Source of the DNA: Rhynchonema sp. JSB1_4
Taxonomy: Eukaryota > Nematoda > Chromadorea > Monhysterida > Xyalidae
Length of the DNA stretch: 64,000 bases
Reading direction: 5' to 3'
Assembly (NCBI GenBank): GCA_030248065.1
Contig: JASAMV010004129.1
Location: forward strand, 47,511 to 111,510
This document shows, in pieces, positions 1 to 13,655 of this stretch. The notes beneath the pieces are model-generated. The model did not search any database, was not told the origin of the DNA, and saw only the letters and a list, made by a program, of their open reading frames with translations. The position numbers were made by a program, and so were the translations under genes. Position 1 is the stretch's first letter. Each line of letters opens with the position of its first letter.

Positions 1-3000
1 GCCACTATGATGGTATCCAACAAATGCAACAAAGCGCGTGCACATCAGCTAATACCTTATGTACGAACAGCAGCTATACGCACCGTCCACCGCCGCGGAC
101 AACTGCACGATCAAAAGTGCAACCACACACAACGACGCGCGCTAATCAGCACAAATTGTGCGGGTCAAGCGTGTGCATTATTTGGCACGCCGTATGCGCC
201 GCGCCGCGCCGCGCACCTTCCGTTCGCCGGAGCAGCAGCAGCAACTTTCATAAACGTCGGCCTCGTCTGGGGTGGTTGATGTAGGTCATTGATGTAACGT
301 CCAAATACCCGCAATCGTGCGCGGGCAAGTGTCAAATATAGAATGGTTTCGATGACGCGTGCCACCCCTTCGACAAATGGTCGTTCCATAAACACGCGGC
401 GCGCTGCTTCTGTTGTTCGCATAAGCGTGCATGCTAGATGCACACGTTAGATGCGTCCATAAATGCACTTGAGAATGGTCGTCGCACAACAATTCATATG
501 CGTTCGTAGTTGTTGTGCTTATATTTGCTGCTATATATAAAGCGGGGCGCGCACACGCTTGTAAGTATAGCAGTTGTAGGTGGAGGGCGGCGGATAATAC
601 AGTTGGTGTATGTGTGTGTGGCGTGGTGAGACCGATTTCTCTTATAAACAGCGCCACGGCCGTATGAAGCTTCGGTCGCTGTTGTGGCTGCGCGTGTCGC
701 CACATAGTCATTTGTTTGGTCGATTATATATATAAGTATGTACGCAATGCGCGGCCACGCCTTGACACATCGCGGGCCCGGGCTTGGTCCAAAGGCTGGC
801 CAGAGTTCGAGACAGACTTTGAGCCGGCGACAACACGGGCGATATAGTGAATCCAGCAGTTCATAGGACGAAATTTTTTGAAGGTGGGCTTGGCCAGATC
901 CAATGTGTCCCGGTTCCACGTGTTTCGAAATCAAAAGAAAGAGATTTTGTGCACGTTTCTCTTTCTTTTGTTTTCGAAACGTTTTGTAGCTCATGAAACC
1001 GGAGGGGAACATTGTTGGATCCCGGATCCAAGTTGGATCCGGCCAAGCCAACTTAACAGATTCGTCTCATGAGCTGATGGTTGGATTAAACATTCGGCTG
1101 TATCAAACAACAACAATGCATCTGGCTCATATACAGCCCGAGCCAGCCAGCTTGCCTCCTTCCTCTCTCTCTCTCTCACACATCATCATGTGAAGAACGC
1201 ACAAATTACAAAATGCTCTCGCGCCCGCGTATTGTATGGTGCGCTTACGTAGTATTATACGCGTATACATGGTGCTGTTTGTGTGTGCCAAACATATTAT
1301 GCAATAAAGCCTCCTTCATGCACATCTCTCCACACACACACGAAAAGCAGCGTACAGTACTTACCGGGTGTGACCGTGCATACACCTACATACACACCCG
1401 TACACACATCATGCGAATGAAATGAGGAGGATGATATGCGCGTGCTGGCGCGTGCAGGCGTGCGGAAAAAGATAATGCTCGTTATCATGACCCGCAGTGC
1501 AGGCGTATACATGGCAAATTGGCAGCAAACATGGCGCAAGCAAAGATCGGCTGGTAGACATATATAAGCATAAACATAAGCTTCCCTTCTCTCTGTTTAT
1601 GCTGCAATAGCTAACGGTAGTCATAAATTGAAAAAAGATCCCACCATATTTGGGTCCACCACAAGGCTCACAGAGGCCGTGTTGTCAGGCTCTACAAAGA
1701 AAAAAAAGGAAAGGAAGCACACAATCCGAGTTTGCACTCAAAAATTGCGCATTGTACAGCAGATATTGCTGAGACGCGCACCTGGCGGCGGTGGTGGTCG
1801 TATGAATAAGCGTATCTGCGCGCCGAGCATGCTCACTATTCATTTTCTTCCTTATTGTGCTTGCCTTGTCAGGCCGTGACTGTCTGGATCAAGCAAAACA
1901 GAAACATAGGTACTCATACTTTCAGTCAGTCACAAAACAAGTCACGGTCGAATTCGAATGAAAGTGAACCAGAAAAGCACTATACGCACCGCACCAGCTA
2001 AAAGGTGTGGCAAAGGTATATTTTCGTGGCCTCATCTCGTTTTGACCAAGATACAGTATATACGCGCCAGAATTCGCGAGCTCAATACAGGTGTGCACGG
2101 CATGCGGTGGAATACTAAAGCTGCAAGTGCAAGCAAGCACCGCAATTACTAAGGGACCACAGGTATATATGTACATGCCCACTGAGCTTGCAAGCCCGGC
2201 CACCGCATTTTACTATGGTAACGATTAAGCTCGCTCTGCCTACAGTCGACCGACACGCTTGTAGTGTAGGTAATGTCATGCCTGTGCAGCACTTATGCAT
2301 TTACGGTACCTGTGCGCGCAAGTATACAGCTGCGGCTTGAGGCCTACTTGAGGCTTGGGCACCCGTATGTGATGGTGCCTTATGCGCCGAACATCAGGCA
2401 CAATGGACCGGTCTGGTCGGTGGTCTCACAGCGCAGAGGCGTTCGTATCCACAATACGCACTCTATACGCATTTGTACATATACGCATGGAATAAGCGCA
2501 AAATTGACCACATATGGTATGTGTACAGTTTATGCGCGCGGGTTCTTGCTTGGTCCGGAGTGAAACGCATTTTATTAGAATAATAACACAACCACAAATC
2601 ATCGTACACACACGAACGCGCGCGCACAAACTGCTGCGTCATCGTAGTAGTAGTTCCGTCTACACTTGAACGGTGTCCCACCATGGCCCAAAGCTATGAA
2701 ACCAGAGAGTGATTGGCTTTGGTGTTCAAAATATACGTAACTTCTGCAAGACTTCAATCTTGAAATCATATGCGGATAGCATACATCAAGGATGGATTTG
2801 GTTATACATACGTAGCCGAGCGAGCTTCGCCAGCCATATTGGCTTGATTTGTGCAGAAGCCGAAAAATGATCACTTTTTGGCGTTCGCATGCATAAAGCT
2901 CCCTCACTAGACTTACACCTATTGCGACAAAGGCACGTTTTGGTACACACAGTATTTATGGAATTCCATGACTTCAAGTTGAAAAACTTCTTTTGTCAGA

Positions 3001-5231
3001 AATGTTATTTTCAAAAAAAGAAGAAAAATCTGGAAAAAACTTTTTTCGTATCTCTGGGTCTGACAAGCACAGAGGGCGAACTACAGCAGCCCAATCCCAA
3101 GACGAGACAATGCGGTTGATATTCACGCTCCGAGCTTCATCGTTCCAATGTCACTTAGTCCGCCGGGCTGGACGGATGTCTTGAAAAACAGCTGGTCTGT
3201 TTGGTTGGGCAGACAGCACTCATGTCACGTGGTGATAAACGGTGGTGGACGGCCAATTGCAATGTGGTTGACGCACTACACGTGACAGCACATTAAGTAA
3301 GGTGTTGACTTCTTTAGGTTCTCTGCGAGTGTATTGTCGGGCATGTGTGTGAACGACATCCACATATGTCACCTACACTGGAGTAAGCCCGAAGGAGAAC
3401 CGGAGTAGCAGTGTCATGTTCTCCCGGACATGGATGACCAAGGTCGCTAGTCTCTCAGCTGTCACTCTGCTGTTTTTCTTGCTCAAAGTTGTCTTGCTTA
3501 AATGCTCAAACCGGTTTTGCTCAAATGCCCGTGCGCCGGCGAAATTGGTCCAGCTGATAGAGACCAAGATTGGACGGAGACCGGGGGTCACATCACATGG
3601 TGTGCCGTTTTTGCATTCACGATGGCGCGACGCGTGACCAGAATCGTGATTCGCCCATCGTATGTAGATGTTATTTAGGCACACACACACGCCTATTGAA
3701 TCCATCATCACCATTCATGCTTTTCATCCTTTCCTCCTTTTCTCTCATTCCGTGCATGTATTTCTTGTGCTTTTTTTTCACTTTTCGCCGCTCTTCAACA
3801 AAATAGAAGCCGAAAATAAAGTGACTACACGCACGCGTTATTACCCACTGCGCAATTCTTTGTGGCACCTGAAAAGAGCTTTTCTTGGCACGGTTGGTGT
3901 TGCTCTGGGAAGCAAACCCCATGCGCGTGAGCTAAACATTGTTTTTCTGAAAGCCGGCTGAGAGAGGGACGGGTCTAGATACATTGTACAACCGCCAACA
4001 AAGAATCGCTGATAATTGGCGCTTTGAGAACAACATGGACGCAGAACAACGACAGGGGCTTGAACGCGGAAATACGCCCCAAAGCATGAAAGGGCCGATT
4101 TGTTCCGGGACAATAAACAGAAAGAAAAAAGTTGTGCAAGGTATATACAGTTTCCCCTCACATAATGACACAGCAGCATTCCAACCAAACGTAAAAAGAT
4201 ACAAACGAACAAGTGGACAAGCATAAGCATAACTGTCATCCAACACGTCAAATGTCCAAAGGCGAGAAAAAATGCCATGCCATCACGATCCTGACCGCAA
4301 TCGTCGTTTTGCTGCTCACGTTTCTTGGCAGGGAACAAATGGAAATATTACCAGGTGCTTTGATATTGCAAGATTGAGCCGTATTCTCGGAAAGAACACT
4401 CAGTTGCGATTGTGTGTGAGCACACTCGTCAATCGGGGACTTTTGATCACGATCGAAATTGGGTGTCAAACAAAACAAAACAAAAGATTGAGCTGAATTG
4501 ATGATTCACCATCGGCTCAAGCTCTCTATTTCGGCTTTGCAGTTGTCAGCTATTGTTCCATGTTATCATACCGACAGTTCTGACCATTTCTATTTAATTT
4601 CAGCGCCACCAGCTTTGCCCAAACCCCGTCGCTCAACCACTAGTGGTAACTCGCCGGTACAAGAACGAAACAGAATTTCCGGGATTCTCTACGTGCAGCG
4701 TGAAAATTATCAAAAATACCTTGGAAACGCTGCTTATTTTACCACCCCTGTGTTGGTGGTTAAACAGTGTGGTCCCGAGGAGCGATTCGGCCATCGGCTG
4801 TGTCTATTGGACAACATTGATGTCAATGAAACATCAACTGGGCTCAAATGCTCAATTGGACCGATGAAAGTGATGAAACGTTGCACATCGATGAACTGTC
4901 GCTGGGGAGCGCACTATTTGATACCGAAAATGGTTCTATTTCTAGATTTCATAAAATGTTGACTAATTCAACTCGACTTCACGGATCGAAAACCATTTTT
5001 GACCTGTCGTCTTGCATACATTAGGGAACCTTCGTGTTTCAACCACCGCCAAATTAGTCTCTAAGAGAAACGGAAACACTTTGATTAGGTAGTACTTACA
5101 CACGCTTCTGATGCTCAAAACTATACAGTAAATTAGGTTTATAGGACTTGGTTGTTCTCATGGATGCGTGAACACGCGAAAGGCTCAACGTCGTTCAACT
5201 CATGTAGCTACCGTACAATTGGCCTTTTTAG
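1..5231. other. No confident gene; repeats and non-coding sequence
   Basis: No open frame here shows a recognisable domain or a chain of exons with matching phase. Open stretches are short, overlap on both strands and look like chance. A foldback at 883-1049 is listed separately. The stretch from about 4604 (after a TTTAATTTCAG acceptor) to 4960 stays open in one frame and may hold upstream exons of the GT92 gene that follows, but no frame was clearly glycosyltransferase-like. The segment near 4790-4830 resembles 5370-5410 in the next gene, so an older local duplication is possible. Confidence 0.5.
883..1049. repeat. Foldback element (inverted repeat)
   Basis: The left arm (from GGTGGGCTTGGCCAGATCC, about 883-957) is the imperfect reverse complement of the right arm (about 960-1049, ending GGATCCGGCCAAGCC). 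The arms meet almost directly, so the segment would form a long hairpin. It has no coding capacity. The structure is that of a MITE or foldback element; no clear target duplication was seen. Confidence 0.75.
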
Positions 5232-6298
5232 CATCATCGCGACAGTCGCGTACCACCGACAGCCTATCGTGTGCTGGGCGCATGTGTCAAGCCATTGGTC
5301 TACTTTGCTGATTGGCTGCAGATCATCAACTTTGTCGAATCTTTCATTTTGCAATCGCGCAATTTGAAATCCACCATCGGGCGCGTCTATTGGACATCAG
5401 TGGACACGAACGCGCAGTTGGTTATGATATGGTATCGACAAATGAGTACCCTGACGATGGTGTCCTGGTCAGCAATCCAGGACACGGAAACTTGGAGTCA
5501 GGTGTTCTATAACGGTTGGCGCTTTTCGTTGGTTGCTCTATTCTTATAATCAAAAAATTTCTTTTCTTTTCTCGACAATGCAGGTCAACTCGAGTCCTAC
5601 TATGATTGTGCGCATCGATCGAAGCATGAGTTTCAGTTCGTTGCGCTCATTGACATTGATGAGGCGATTGTGATGAATAATCAAGGGTTTGTTCGACTTC
5701 CGATAATTTCTACAGGTTGTAATTTGTGCTAAAACATTCTTGGATACAACATCCAAAATAAATTTATGTGTCTTGCAGTGGTATCCTGTCAGAATTGATG
5801 TCCCTGAGTCCATCAATCGGTTCCCTTCGACTGCATCGAATCGAGATCATTCATCGATTACCATTTGAATGGGATGATTCGATGTCGCCGTTAGTCCGTT
5901 AACCAAAAAGCGCACCCTGATTTCTGGCGACTAAAAAGGCACCATAGCTTCGATATTCAAAAAAATTTGTGCTTTTTTCATCAAAGTCGTCCAACCGCCC
6001 ACAATTACAAAGTATACGTGGTGTTTCATACAATCGTTTCAGCACGAATACCTCCGAAATTCCCGTATCCGATCTCAACTTTACGCTTTCCCACTCAACG
6101 CTGATTCGCATTCACGCGTTGGGCAAATCGATCGTTCGTCCGTCAGCATTGAATGTCGCCGACGTGCACGCGAGTTCGGTGGGTGGCGGGCTGAAACAGC
6201 GATATGTGCAGATCGAACGGGCAGTGGTGGTGCACAGACGCAGACTGGCGGTCAGTCTGACGGTGAGGGATGACGAAACGAGACGGTTGTTGAGGTGA
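5232..6298 (+). CDS. Glycosyltransferase family 92 (DUF23) protein, 5' end not found
   Basis: Four exons join in phase: 5232-5514, 5584-5686, 5779-5893, 5987-6298 (813 nt, 270 residues, TGA stop). The first starts after CCTTTTTAG. GT92 enzymes are Golgi type II membrane glycosyltransferases; C. elegans GALT-1 adds galactose to core fucose. Visible family features are an opening segment CVKPLVYFADWLQIINFVE, then YYDCAHRSKHEFQFVALIDIDE with the metal-binding DxD (DID), and a C-terminal GKSIVRPSALNV...DVH block. The length fits a GT92 catalytic domain. No N-terminal membrane anchor was found, so upstream exons are missing from this model. The donors gttggc, gtttgt and gtccgt are weak. The central part (about residues 50-90) is less typical, so a decaying copy is possible. 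A GTGATGTTTCAC motif overlaps the stop codon. Confidence 0.68.
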
Positions 6299-6306
6299 TG
6301 TTTCAC
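6294..6306 (+). promoter_or_regulatory. GGTGATGTTTCAC motif overlapping the GT92 stop codon
   Basis: This is one of about 16 copies of a near-palindromic motif in the window. Here the TGA stop (6296-6298) is part of the motif. The role is unknown; see the finding on this motif. Confidence 0.4.
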
Positions 6307-6339
6307 TCGATTGAGATCGAAACTGTATGTAAAGCAGCC

Positions 6340-6570
6340 ACTTTACCAAAATCAAGCTGCAGCCAAAGCAAAGCAGCCGTAGCTCCGTTACCAAATGGTG
6401 AGGCCCACCCCCTAGCCTCCTTACCAAATGGTAAAACATCCCAGGCTCTTTGCCAAATCATTAAACACCCACTAGCCTTTTTACCAAACAGTAAAACACT
6501 TCCCGAGCTCCTTTGCCAAATCGTAAATCCCCCGGCCCTTACCATTTGGTAAACCAAATGCCAGCCCCTT
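6340..6570. repeat. Degenerate tandem repeat of a TTACCAAATGGTAA palindrome
   Basis: About five units of 40-50 bp each carry a variant of TTACCAAATGGTAA (a partial palindrome) followed by a C-rich spacer such as CCCACTAGCC. Variants include CCAAATCATTAAA and CCAAACAGTAAA. The last unit reads TTACCATTTGGTAAA. The frame happens to be open on both strands, which follows from the repetition and is not evidence of coding. Confidence 0.7.
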
Positions 6571-9500
6571 TACCGCTCGCTGGTCGTATAGTGAAGGTAA
6601 AGCACTGGGTCATCGTCGGCTTTGGAATTCGGAAGAACTGGTTGCCTTTGATACTGTGGCTCTTTCCCCTTGACACTATACTCATGCGCGTGATGTTTCA
6701 GTCCCCACCTGCAATCGTCCTACATTTCCTCCATCAATTCGGTTGCCCAGCAAGTCACCATCAACTGGCGACATCGCATCCGTACCCACCCTGGCCTGCC
6801 CTCCAATCTGCCCTCTGTGGCCGTGCACATTGCGATTATGACGGACTCCAGTTATAAGCCGGGTCAGTGTCGAACGTTGAGGGACGATTGGTTACCGACC
6901 GTGTTGGTGCGCCGCAGATCGTGGATCAAAGCTAATCAGACTTGGATCCCTGTCAAGTACAGAACGCTGAACTAGAGAAAACGCATGATCTACGCGATGA
7001 CGGGGCACGGGTAAAACAGCGGTGGTAAAAAACAGCCGGTACCGAAGGCAGCTACATAGGTAGTATCTTTGTTTTTAGGCTTTGAATTAGGCCTCGGGTT
7101 AGGCCTAGGCTAGGGCTTGTGGTTGCGCTTAGGCTTAGGCATACGCCTACACTGACGTCTGCAAATACGTACAACCCACATATTTAAGTGGCCGCTGTCC
7201 TTCGAAACCGCTAACCCGCTGTTTTGTCCGTGACACCCGATGACGACCATTTGTAGAGCTGATTTTTCTGACCAAATTTGTCTGACAGCATGGCTACCGT
7301 AACCATTTTTTTACTTCCAAGCGACTAGTAAATAAGCTGAAGTTGTCTGTGACCTGGCTTTTTTATCTGAGCAGACATTTTTTTTGAAAACCGGACTTTT
7401 TTAAATTATATTTAGTTGTTGTCTGTTGCTTGTGGCATGTTTTTGCTTTATGATAGAAATTTGAAAAGTAAAATTACGATACTGTCTGCGAAAACGCATA
7501 TCGTTGTGTTTTGCGCGATGCTTCGCTCATTCAAAGTTTCCGCACATCGTTTGACGCTTTCAATGCCACTTCCACATAATTCAATCCAATTGTTTTGTCG
7601 GTCTGTGAAGGATTTACGAGTTCTCCTGGTGTCTGTTAGCTCAGCGAACAACAATGTGTCACGCACGCAGTTACAGACAAGATTGCCTATGGAAAGCCGC
7701 GTCGAATCTTGATTGAAAATCTACAAACGCTCGCCATTCTCTAATTGGTTGTCGTCGTTGGGGTTCATCGTAGTATAGTTTTCTCTTGTGTCGTGCGTTT
7801 CCTTTTGAGAACCAAACAGCACACACGGCAATTTTTATTGCATTTGCATCTGCGGTATGCGGACCTTCTAGGTAGGTATACCTTGGTATAATCCTTGTGA
7901 GTACATGTACATTTTGGTAACAGTGGACACACAAGCCGAAATATGAATTCGTAAGAGAGAGCGAAATATACTATGTTTGTCACATTCCTATATATTGTTT
8001 ATTGTTCCAGGAAACAACACGACAACGACGCAGTGCGACAAATCGCTTTAGAATTATATTAAGAGCCCTTTTGGTGGTTTGGTTTCTGTCCGCATTTGCG
8101 ACATCTAGTATATCTGGTAAATAATGGAAAATGTCGGGTGGATACATACCTACGCCACCTTGGTATAACCACGTCAAGGTATGTACCTAGCGTGTAAAGC
8201 GATCGTGAAATGGGGTACAAAGATGCATGATACCCACAGACACCAACCCAACATCGGAAATTTATTATCCTCAACACCCGCGCGATAACCAGCCAGATTT
8301 CTTCCACATGTACAGTGTGTCGTATATTATGTACATACACGTTTCAATTTGTTGGTCTCTTTTACGATGTGTCACATCACATACTCTGCGCATATCTTAT
8401 GCACCGAGGGCTACCGTACTCCTTAGTGCAACGTTAAGATTCCACCAACTCTCTCATTCGCACTCCAGGTTACGGTAGTATGTAACTGCAGATAGAGAAT
8501 TTTGATTGACTTTTTTGTTCGTTTGTTTGAATATTGAAATGGAAAGCCATGCAAATTGGAATCCGTTTTTTTCTATTCGAATATTACTTCAGAAAATAAA
8601 ACAACAAGCGTCGGCTAGCACTTTCATAATAAGTTGCTAGTGACTGAATGTGTCTGTGTGACTTTATCTCATGTCTGCGCCGAATAAAAAAGACCAAACG
8701 TCTGATGCGAGCGTCTTATCTTTCCGCATTTGCCCAGACGTAACAGTTCAACAGTCAGTGCAGGCAACCTGTTATAATGACATGTAGATGAAGCAATTTA
8801 TGTTCACGGCGCAACTGGAGTGAGAGAGAGAGTGGTATATGGGTCAACACTTTTTTTATTCCTGAAACAAAAGAAGTTGTTTATGCTTGGGTAGTCGGAC
8901 AACTGAGCATAACCAGCTTGAATTGGAAAAAACACAGAAAGAACGGAATTGGAACCTTGGCATGCCGAAATGTAGGCCTCACGTGAACTTGCGAGCCTAC
9001 TGTTAGTGCAACCCCTGACAAGGTGAGAACAGAAATGAGGATCTACTCTTTTGACTACACTTTTTGTTTGCTCAAAGTGGTTTGGCTCAAACTGTTTCTG
9101 CTCAATTCTCTGGCCACCGTGTTCTGGATCTACCTTGCTCCCGTTTCCTGACGTGAATTGATCAAAATTATTCTCAGCAGCAGGTCCTGGGGCCGGGCGA
9201 TTGGACAAAGCCAGTTTGATCAGACCATTTGAGCAAGAAGAAAGAACAGAACTTTTTTGCGGAGCTTTAGTATGCTTTCTGCTTAAACCGGCTTTGCTCC
9301 AATTGCCCGTTTGCACCACATATCCACAAGCGTATCTGAAAAAGTGTTTTCGCGGCGTGGCCTTCGTTTTAGAGCTGTAGGGTATGTACATTATGCATGT
9401 TTACACTTTTTTTGCTTCCAACCACTGAACAAGGTTCCAATATAGGCGTGCTCTTGAGAAAAGGTGATAATCTTCTTTTTCTCTTGTTGGTACATGTTCT

Positions 9501-12203
9501 TCGAACTTTGTGCTTGACCTTGGTTACATCGTTCATACTTTTGCGCGCATCTTCAAGATCTCCACCAGCAGCCGCACAACTCAATGTTTTCACAAAAAGT
9601 TCGTTTTGTTTGTTTTTAGGTTACAACACCCGCGCGCGCGGTCTGAGAAGTTTCGACCTGTTCTGTTTGATTCAGTCTTATAGTATCATATCAGTGATAC
9701 AACAATGATCTCTCTCCTCCTTCGCTAAATAACACTTGACCACGAACGACCCTCAGATCTCTTTGCATGTTTAAAGAGGGATAGATACATATGATATAAA
9801 TAGCAACACTTTAAACCGATCCGTACACATAATATAATCTGATCTTGTATCGTAACCAAGAGAGTTGTCACCATGCGCCAAGAGCAAACAAGGCGGCCGG
9901 CACGTGTCTTGTGTATAATCATAAGATCATCACAATATATCGCGCACTCTTGTGTGTGTTGCAATGCGACTCATCATTCTTTTATTTGATATTCGACATC
10001 ATCATACAATATAATATTAGAGACAAAGTGCACAACCGCAGAGCCTATGTTTATACATTACATGCTTGCGGCAATCGGCCGTTCAGAAGGGATCATGCTG
10101 CAAGATCTGGGACTGAATAGGATATGAACTTTTGCTGCTTTTAAAAAAACGTGAAACATCCGCATGAGAGACGCCTGCCTGTAGTACATTGGACTTGTCC
10201 GGTAGTGACGCTACTAAGGCAGCCTTTGTAGGCTGCCATATTGATTGAATGAACTACATGAGCCTTGGCTCATGACAGAATGGTCATCTTGAACCTGAAC
10301 CATAGCCTCAACTGTTGTCCCAGATGTTGTCAGGTTCACTTCATTGCCTGGGTTGCAAAGATGGTTTGCGTCTCAAGAGTGACACACCAGCACAAGACCG
10401 CCGTGCGACGACACACAGACGCCAGCCGGCTGTATCAATAGTACAAGCAACAACACATGCGGAGTGTGTTTGGTTTTGGTCAATTTGACAATTCTGCGAT
10501 CATGTTGATGATGATGATAACACACGATGTGCGGTTGTCTCAAGTCGCACGCTTATTCATCGTTCTAAGCTGTTTCACGTTTGTCCAACTGTGCCCTACT
10601 GCAACTTTCCACTTGGACCCCTCGTCGCAGAGCAAGCTATACGTATTCATGTCGTGGGAACTCAACCTCTTACTTTAATCACACAGCCACCTGGGCTTTA
10701 TATGGAATGATTTTCGTTTTCGGATATTCAAACAATTCTCAACTCGTATTTGTGGGCTTCCACCACAGGGGAGGGGCTGGAAACGGAAAACGCAGTTGGA
10801 AATGTTTCTGGTTCTGTTAATGCTTTATCTCTGTTTCTGGCTGTTTTTGCGTATCGCTGTTGCAGCTCACAGTCATCGCTTCTCTGCTTGAATCACATGT
10901 GTTTCTTATATGAAAGAAGTTGAAACAAGAAACGTTGTTGCTGTTTGATACGTTGTTTGTATTGCTTTATTCAATTGAAATCTGATAAGACAGGAATTTC
11001 GCATGTGGCTGTCGGTCTTGAACCCCCATTTGGTCTTTTCGGGTGTATCTGTGTTGATGTTGCGCTGTTTTCTGTTACCATGTCTTAATAATGCGCCGTT
11101 GAAAGGCCATCTCGCACAGTATTGTCCACATGTTAAGTACTACGGTGCTCAAACCAAGCAAAACAATGCCACGAATAAATCTAAATCGCAAATGGCTTGG
11201 CCACGTAAGGGCACACTCAGTCAATTGTTAAACAAGTTTTTCTGCTCTCGGACTCTGCGCGCATTACTTTGGTTAACGATTGCAAAAGAGCCAAATCTGA
11301 ATCTGCATCTGCATCTTAGCGCGTCGGTAGGAGCTTACAATTCTGCCACATACAATAGCATCAACATTGGAGCACTTTGTGGTGTGCTTCTTCAGAATGC
11401 CACCTTTTTCGTTCATCTATACGTACAGTATATGTATGTACGTATATGCACCGCACTTGTGATTCCGTTCACGCGCATGTTTCGGCTCTCATGCAAAGTG
11501 TAACTAACAAGGGTACGTTATAATGGAAGCTGTTATGGATGCTACGATAGAATGTCTTGAGAATATGCAAACTAAGCAATCCACTACAGGCCACCCTAGT
11601 TATAGTCATACACTTAATCGGAAGCATAGGACAGGCACAGTGGTGGCAGGGACAAAAGCACACAGGTACAATGGATAAACCGTTCACTACAGTTCAACGT
11701 TTCGGCCTGTAAGGACCACCATCACGAGGGTGTACTGTGTACCACGTTGTGCTACTGTAAGTCGACTTACTTCGACATGTTGGCCCTTTTGCAGAACAAA
11801 AGGGCAGTAAAGACCATATCTTTTGACCGAAATGAGACTTTCTACGATGCACAATTCGCCTTCCGCCTTATTTTCCCATTATCTTATCCTATTATCATGT
11901 TTTCCGCATTCACGCGTGACCGCGCAAGCTTGCTTTCGTCTTATGGTCGGCGCTCTGGTGTAATCAACTGATTAACTTTGGGAATTCGAGGTCGCCTCCT
12001 AGACCCCGCCTCGCGTCTCCCTTGGATTTATTAATGCATAATGTAAGCAAGGCTGATACGACTTCTCGGTTCGAACAAGTCTTTGTGTGACTTGACCTTT
12101 CGATGTTATTTGAAATAAAGACAACAACAGGTGGAGTGTAACGCAATGTATATGCCTTGACTAATTGGTTCCTCTTTCAATCATGTGACCAATTGTAAAG
12201 TGG
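6571..12203. other. Gene-poor stretch, no confident gene
   Basis: No exon chain or domain was recognised. An open frame of 195 codons runs 9391-8804 (minus). It is low in hydrophobic residues, repeats Glu-Gln-rich segments and shares short TTTGCTCAAA-type words with 3425-3545, so it looks repeat-derived. Interstitial TTAGGC words are at 7073-7140. Small hairpins occur near 10217-10270. Confidence 0.45.
7073..7140 (+). repeat. Degenerate interstitial telomere-like TTAGGC tract
   Basis: Several TTAGGC words and near variants are packed into about 70 bp, ending with two perfect tandem copies (7129-7140). TTAGGC is the telomere repeat of many nematodes. A second, weaker tract lies near 49320-49375. 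Confidence 0.55.
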
Positions 12204-12347
12204 TTAACACACGTCGTTGACGCACTCGTTTACCATATCTGGGTCAAACTCATGACAGGCTTGGGCCTTGGACTCAGGGCTGATTGAGGCACCTGCTTGA
12301 AGCATCAGCAGTATGATGCCAAGTGTTACATGACATCGGGCACTCAT
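12204..12347 (-). CDS. Possible small secreted peptide ORF (47 residues)
   Basis: The frame encodes a short positive N-terminus and a hydrophobic core (VTLGIILLMLQAGAS) that looks like a signal peptide. An acidic tail with three cysteines follows and ends at TAA. A splice acceptor-like TTCAG lies 5' of the ATG. A possible donor (ATG followed by GTAAAC) near residue 38 would make this only the first exon of a longer gene. The 3' end overlaps a dispersed GTGGTTGACRCAC-type motif, so the last codons may be repeat sequence. No family is recognised and chance is a real alternative. Confidence 0.28.
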   Translation of the reverse strand: MSARCHVTLGIILLMLQAGASISPESKAQACHEFDPDMVNECVNDVC

Positions 12348-12696
12348 TTCCCTGTGGTCTTTGCAGCAATGAGCTGAATGTTTGTGTGGTACAATTATCG
12401 CGACGTTAAATTGCGCGTCATGGTGTCGATCTGAGGTAACAAGTCGACAACAGCGTAGCACAAAATCCCTGCCGTCTCAATTTAGTGTTTTCTTCGTGCT
12501 GTTTCTAAGAAGCTGCGCACTGATCGGATCTGATTACGCTTTTTCTCTTTCGCACTTTACTTTAAAGAGATTTGAGACTCGCTTTTAATCAAAATATCGT
12601 CTCAGTATTTCTATCGCTCAATCAGCGGCCATAGTGCCTATGGGCACGTACAATATATCTACACAGGATGGCTCGAATGTATGTACTTAGTAACAC

Positions 12697-12868
12697 TACG
12701 CCAACACGAGCCCGATTTGGGAGGTGGCAGACTCGTGAAACAGTCATACGTGGCTGCTGATTTCGGGAAATGTTACACGTTGTAGAATACAACGTTGTGC
12801 ATGAGGATTATCTCTTTCTATTCGTTTGGCAAGCACGCCATCTCCGAAATCGGTCTCGTGTTGACGTA
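12697..12868. mobile_element. MITE-like element, copy 1 of 2
   Basis: Terminal inverted repeats start TACGCCAACACGAGCCCGAT and end in the complement of TACGTCAACACGAGACCGAT. The body, with words such as GTGGCTGCTGATTT and GAAATGTTACACGTTG, is shared with a second copy at 63321-63491. The ends TACG/CGTA would suit insertion at TA, as in Tc1/mariner MITEs, but this is inferred. Confidence 0.75.
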
Positions 12869-13010
12869 CATAGTTTCCCTTTTAGTTTCCTATCGGAAAA
12901 GGACGACTTGCAGACAGCTTACTACACGTAGCTTTCGTGAAACATCAGCTCTTGCTAGCGTGTGACACCAGCTAGTGTTGTGGATGAGCTGAGGTTTCAC
13001 CAATGATATA

Positions 13011-13655
13011 TACACAAGAAGAAAAATGCCTGCGGCATGAATCAGGATATGGTTCTCGGTATCATGCTGGTCGCATATAAAACACCGATACAAGATTGTT
13101 TCCTCCTCAAAGTAAAAAGACATCAGTGATTACGCACAGGAGCAAAAGGCGACTAAAAACATCACCGAAACAGAAGAAAAGCTTATTTGCCAAAAAAATG
13201 AACAGGATTTAGAAAGAGGCATTGCATTACTTTTGAAAAGTGAATTAAAAAGCGATACGCCTTTAGGAAACCATATTGCGGCCAATAGCGCGATGAGGCG
13301 ACGACGGCAAGCTGTCACAGGTTCAATTCGTACTAGTAACGGCATAAAGAGTGGGTAAAACGATTATGCGTTGGCCGCGATATGGTTCCCTGATGGCGTA
13401 TCGCTTTTTGATTCACTTTTCAAATGGAATGCAATGCCTCTTTCTAAATCCTGTTCATTTTTTTGGCAAATAAGCTTTTCTTCTGTTTCGGTGATGTTTT
13501 TAGTCGGCTTTTGCTCCTGTGCGTAGTCACTGATATCTTTTTAGTTTGGGGAGTAAACAATCTTGTATAGGTGTTTTATATGCGACCAGCATGATACCGA
13601 GAACCATATCCTGATTCTTGCCGCGCGACAGCAGGCATTTTACTTCTTGTATTTT
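13011..13655. repeat. Large foldback element with about 280-bp arms
   Basis: The left arm, 13011-13286, is the near-exact reverse complement of the right arm, 13371-13655, separated by about 84 bp. Matching blocks include ATATGGTTCTCGGTATCATG against CATGATACCGAGAACCATAT, and GCTTATTTGCCAAAAAAATG against its complement. It has no transposase-like frame. The high arm identity suggests a fairly recent origin. Confidence 0.85.

Noticed and set aside
6303..6557. 84-85-codon frames on both strands
   Set aside because: They come from the TTACCAAATGGTAA tandem repeat, which has no stops when read periodically.
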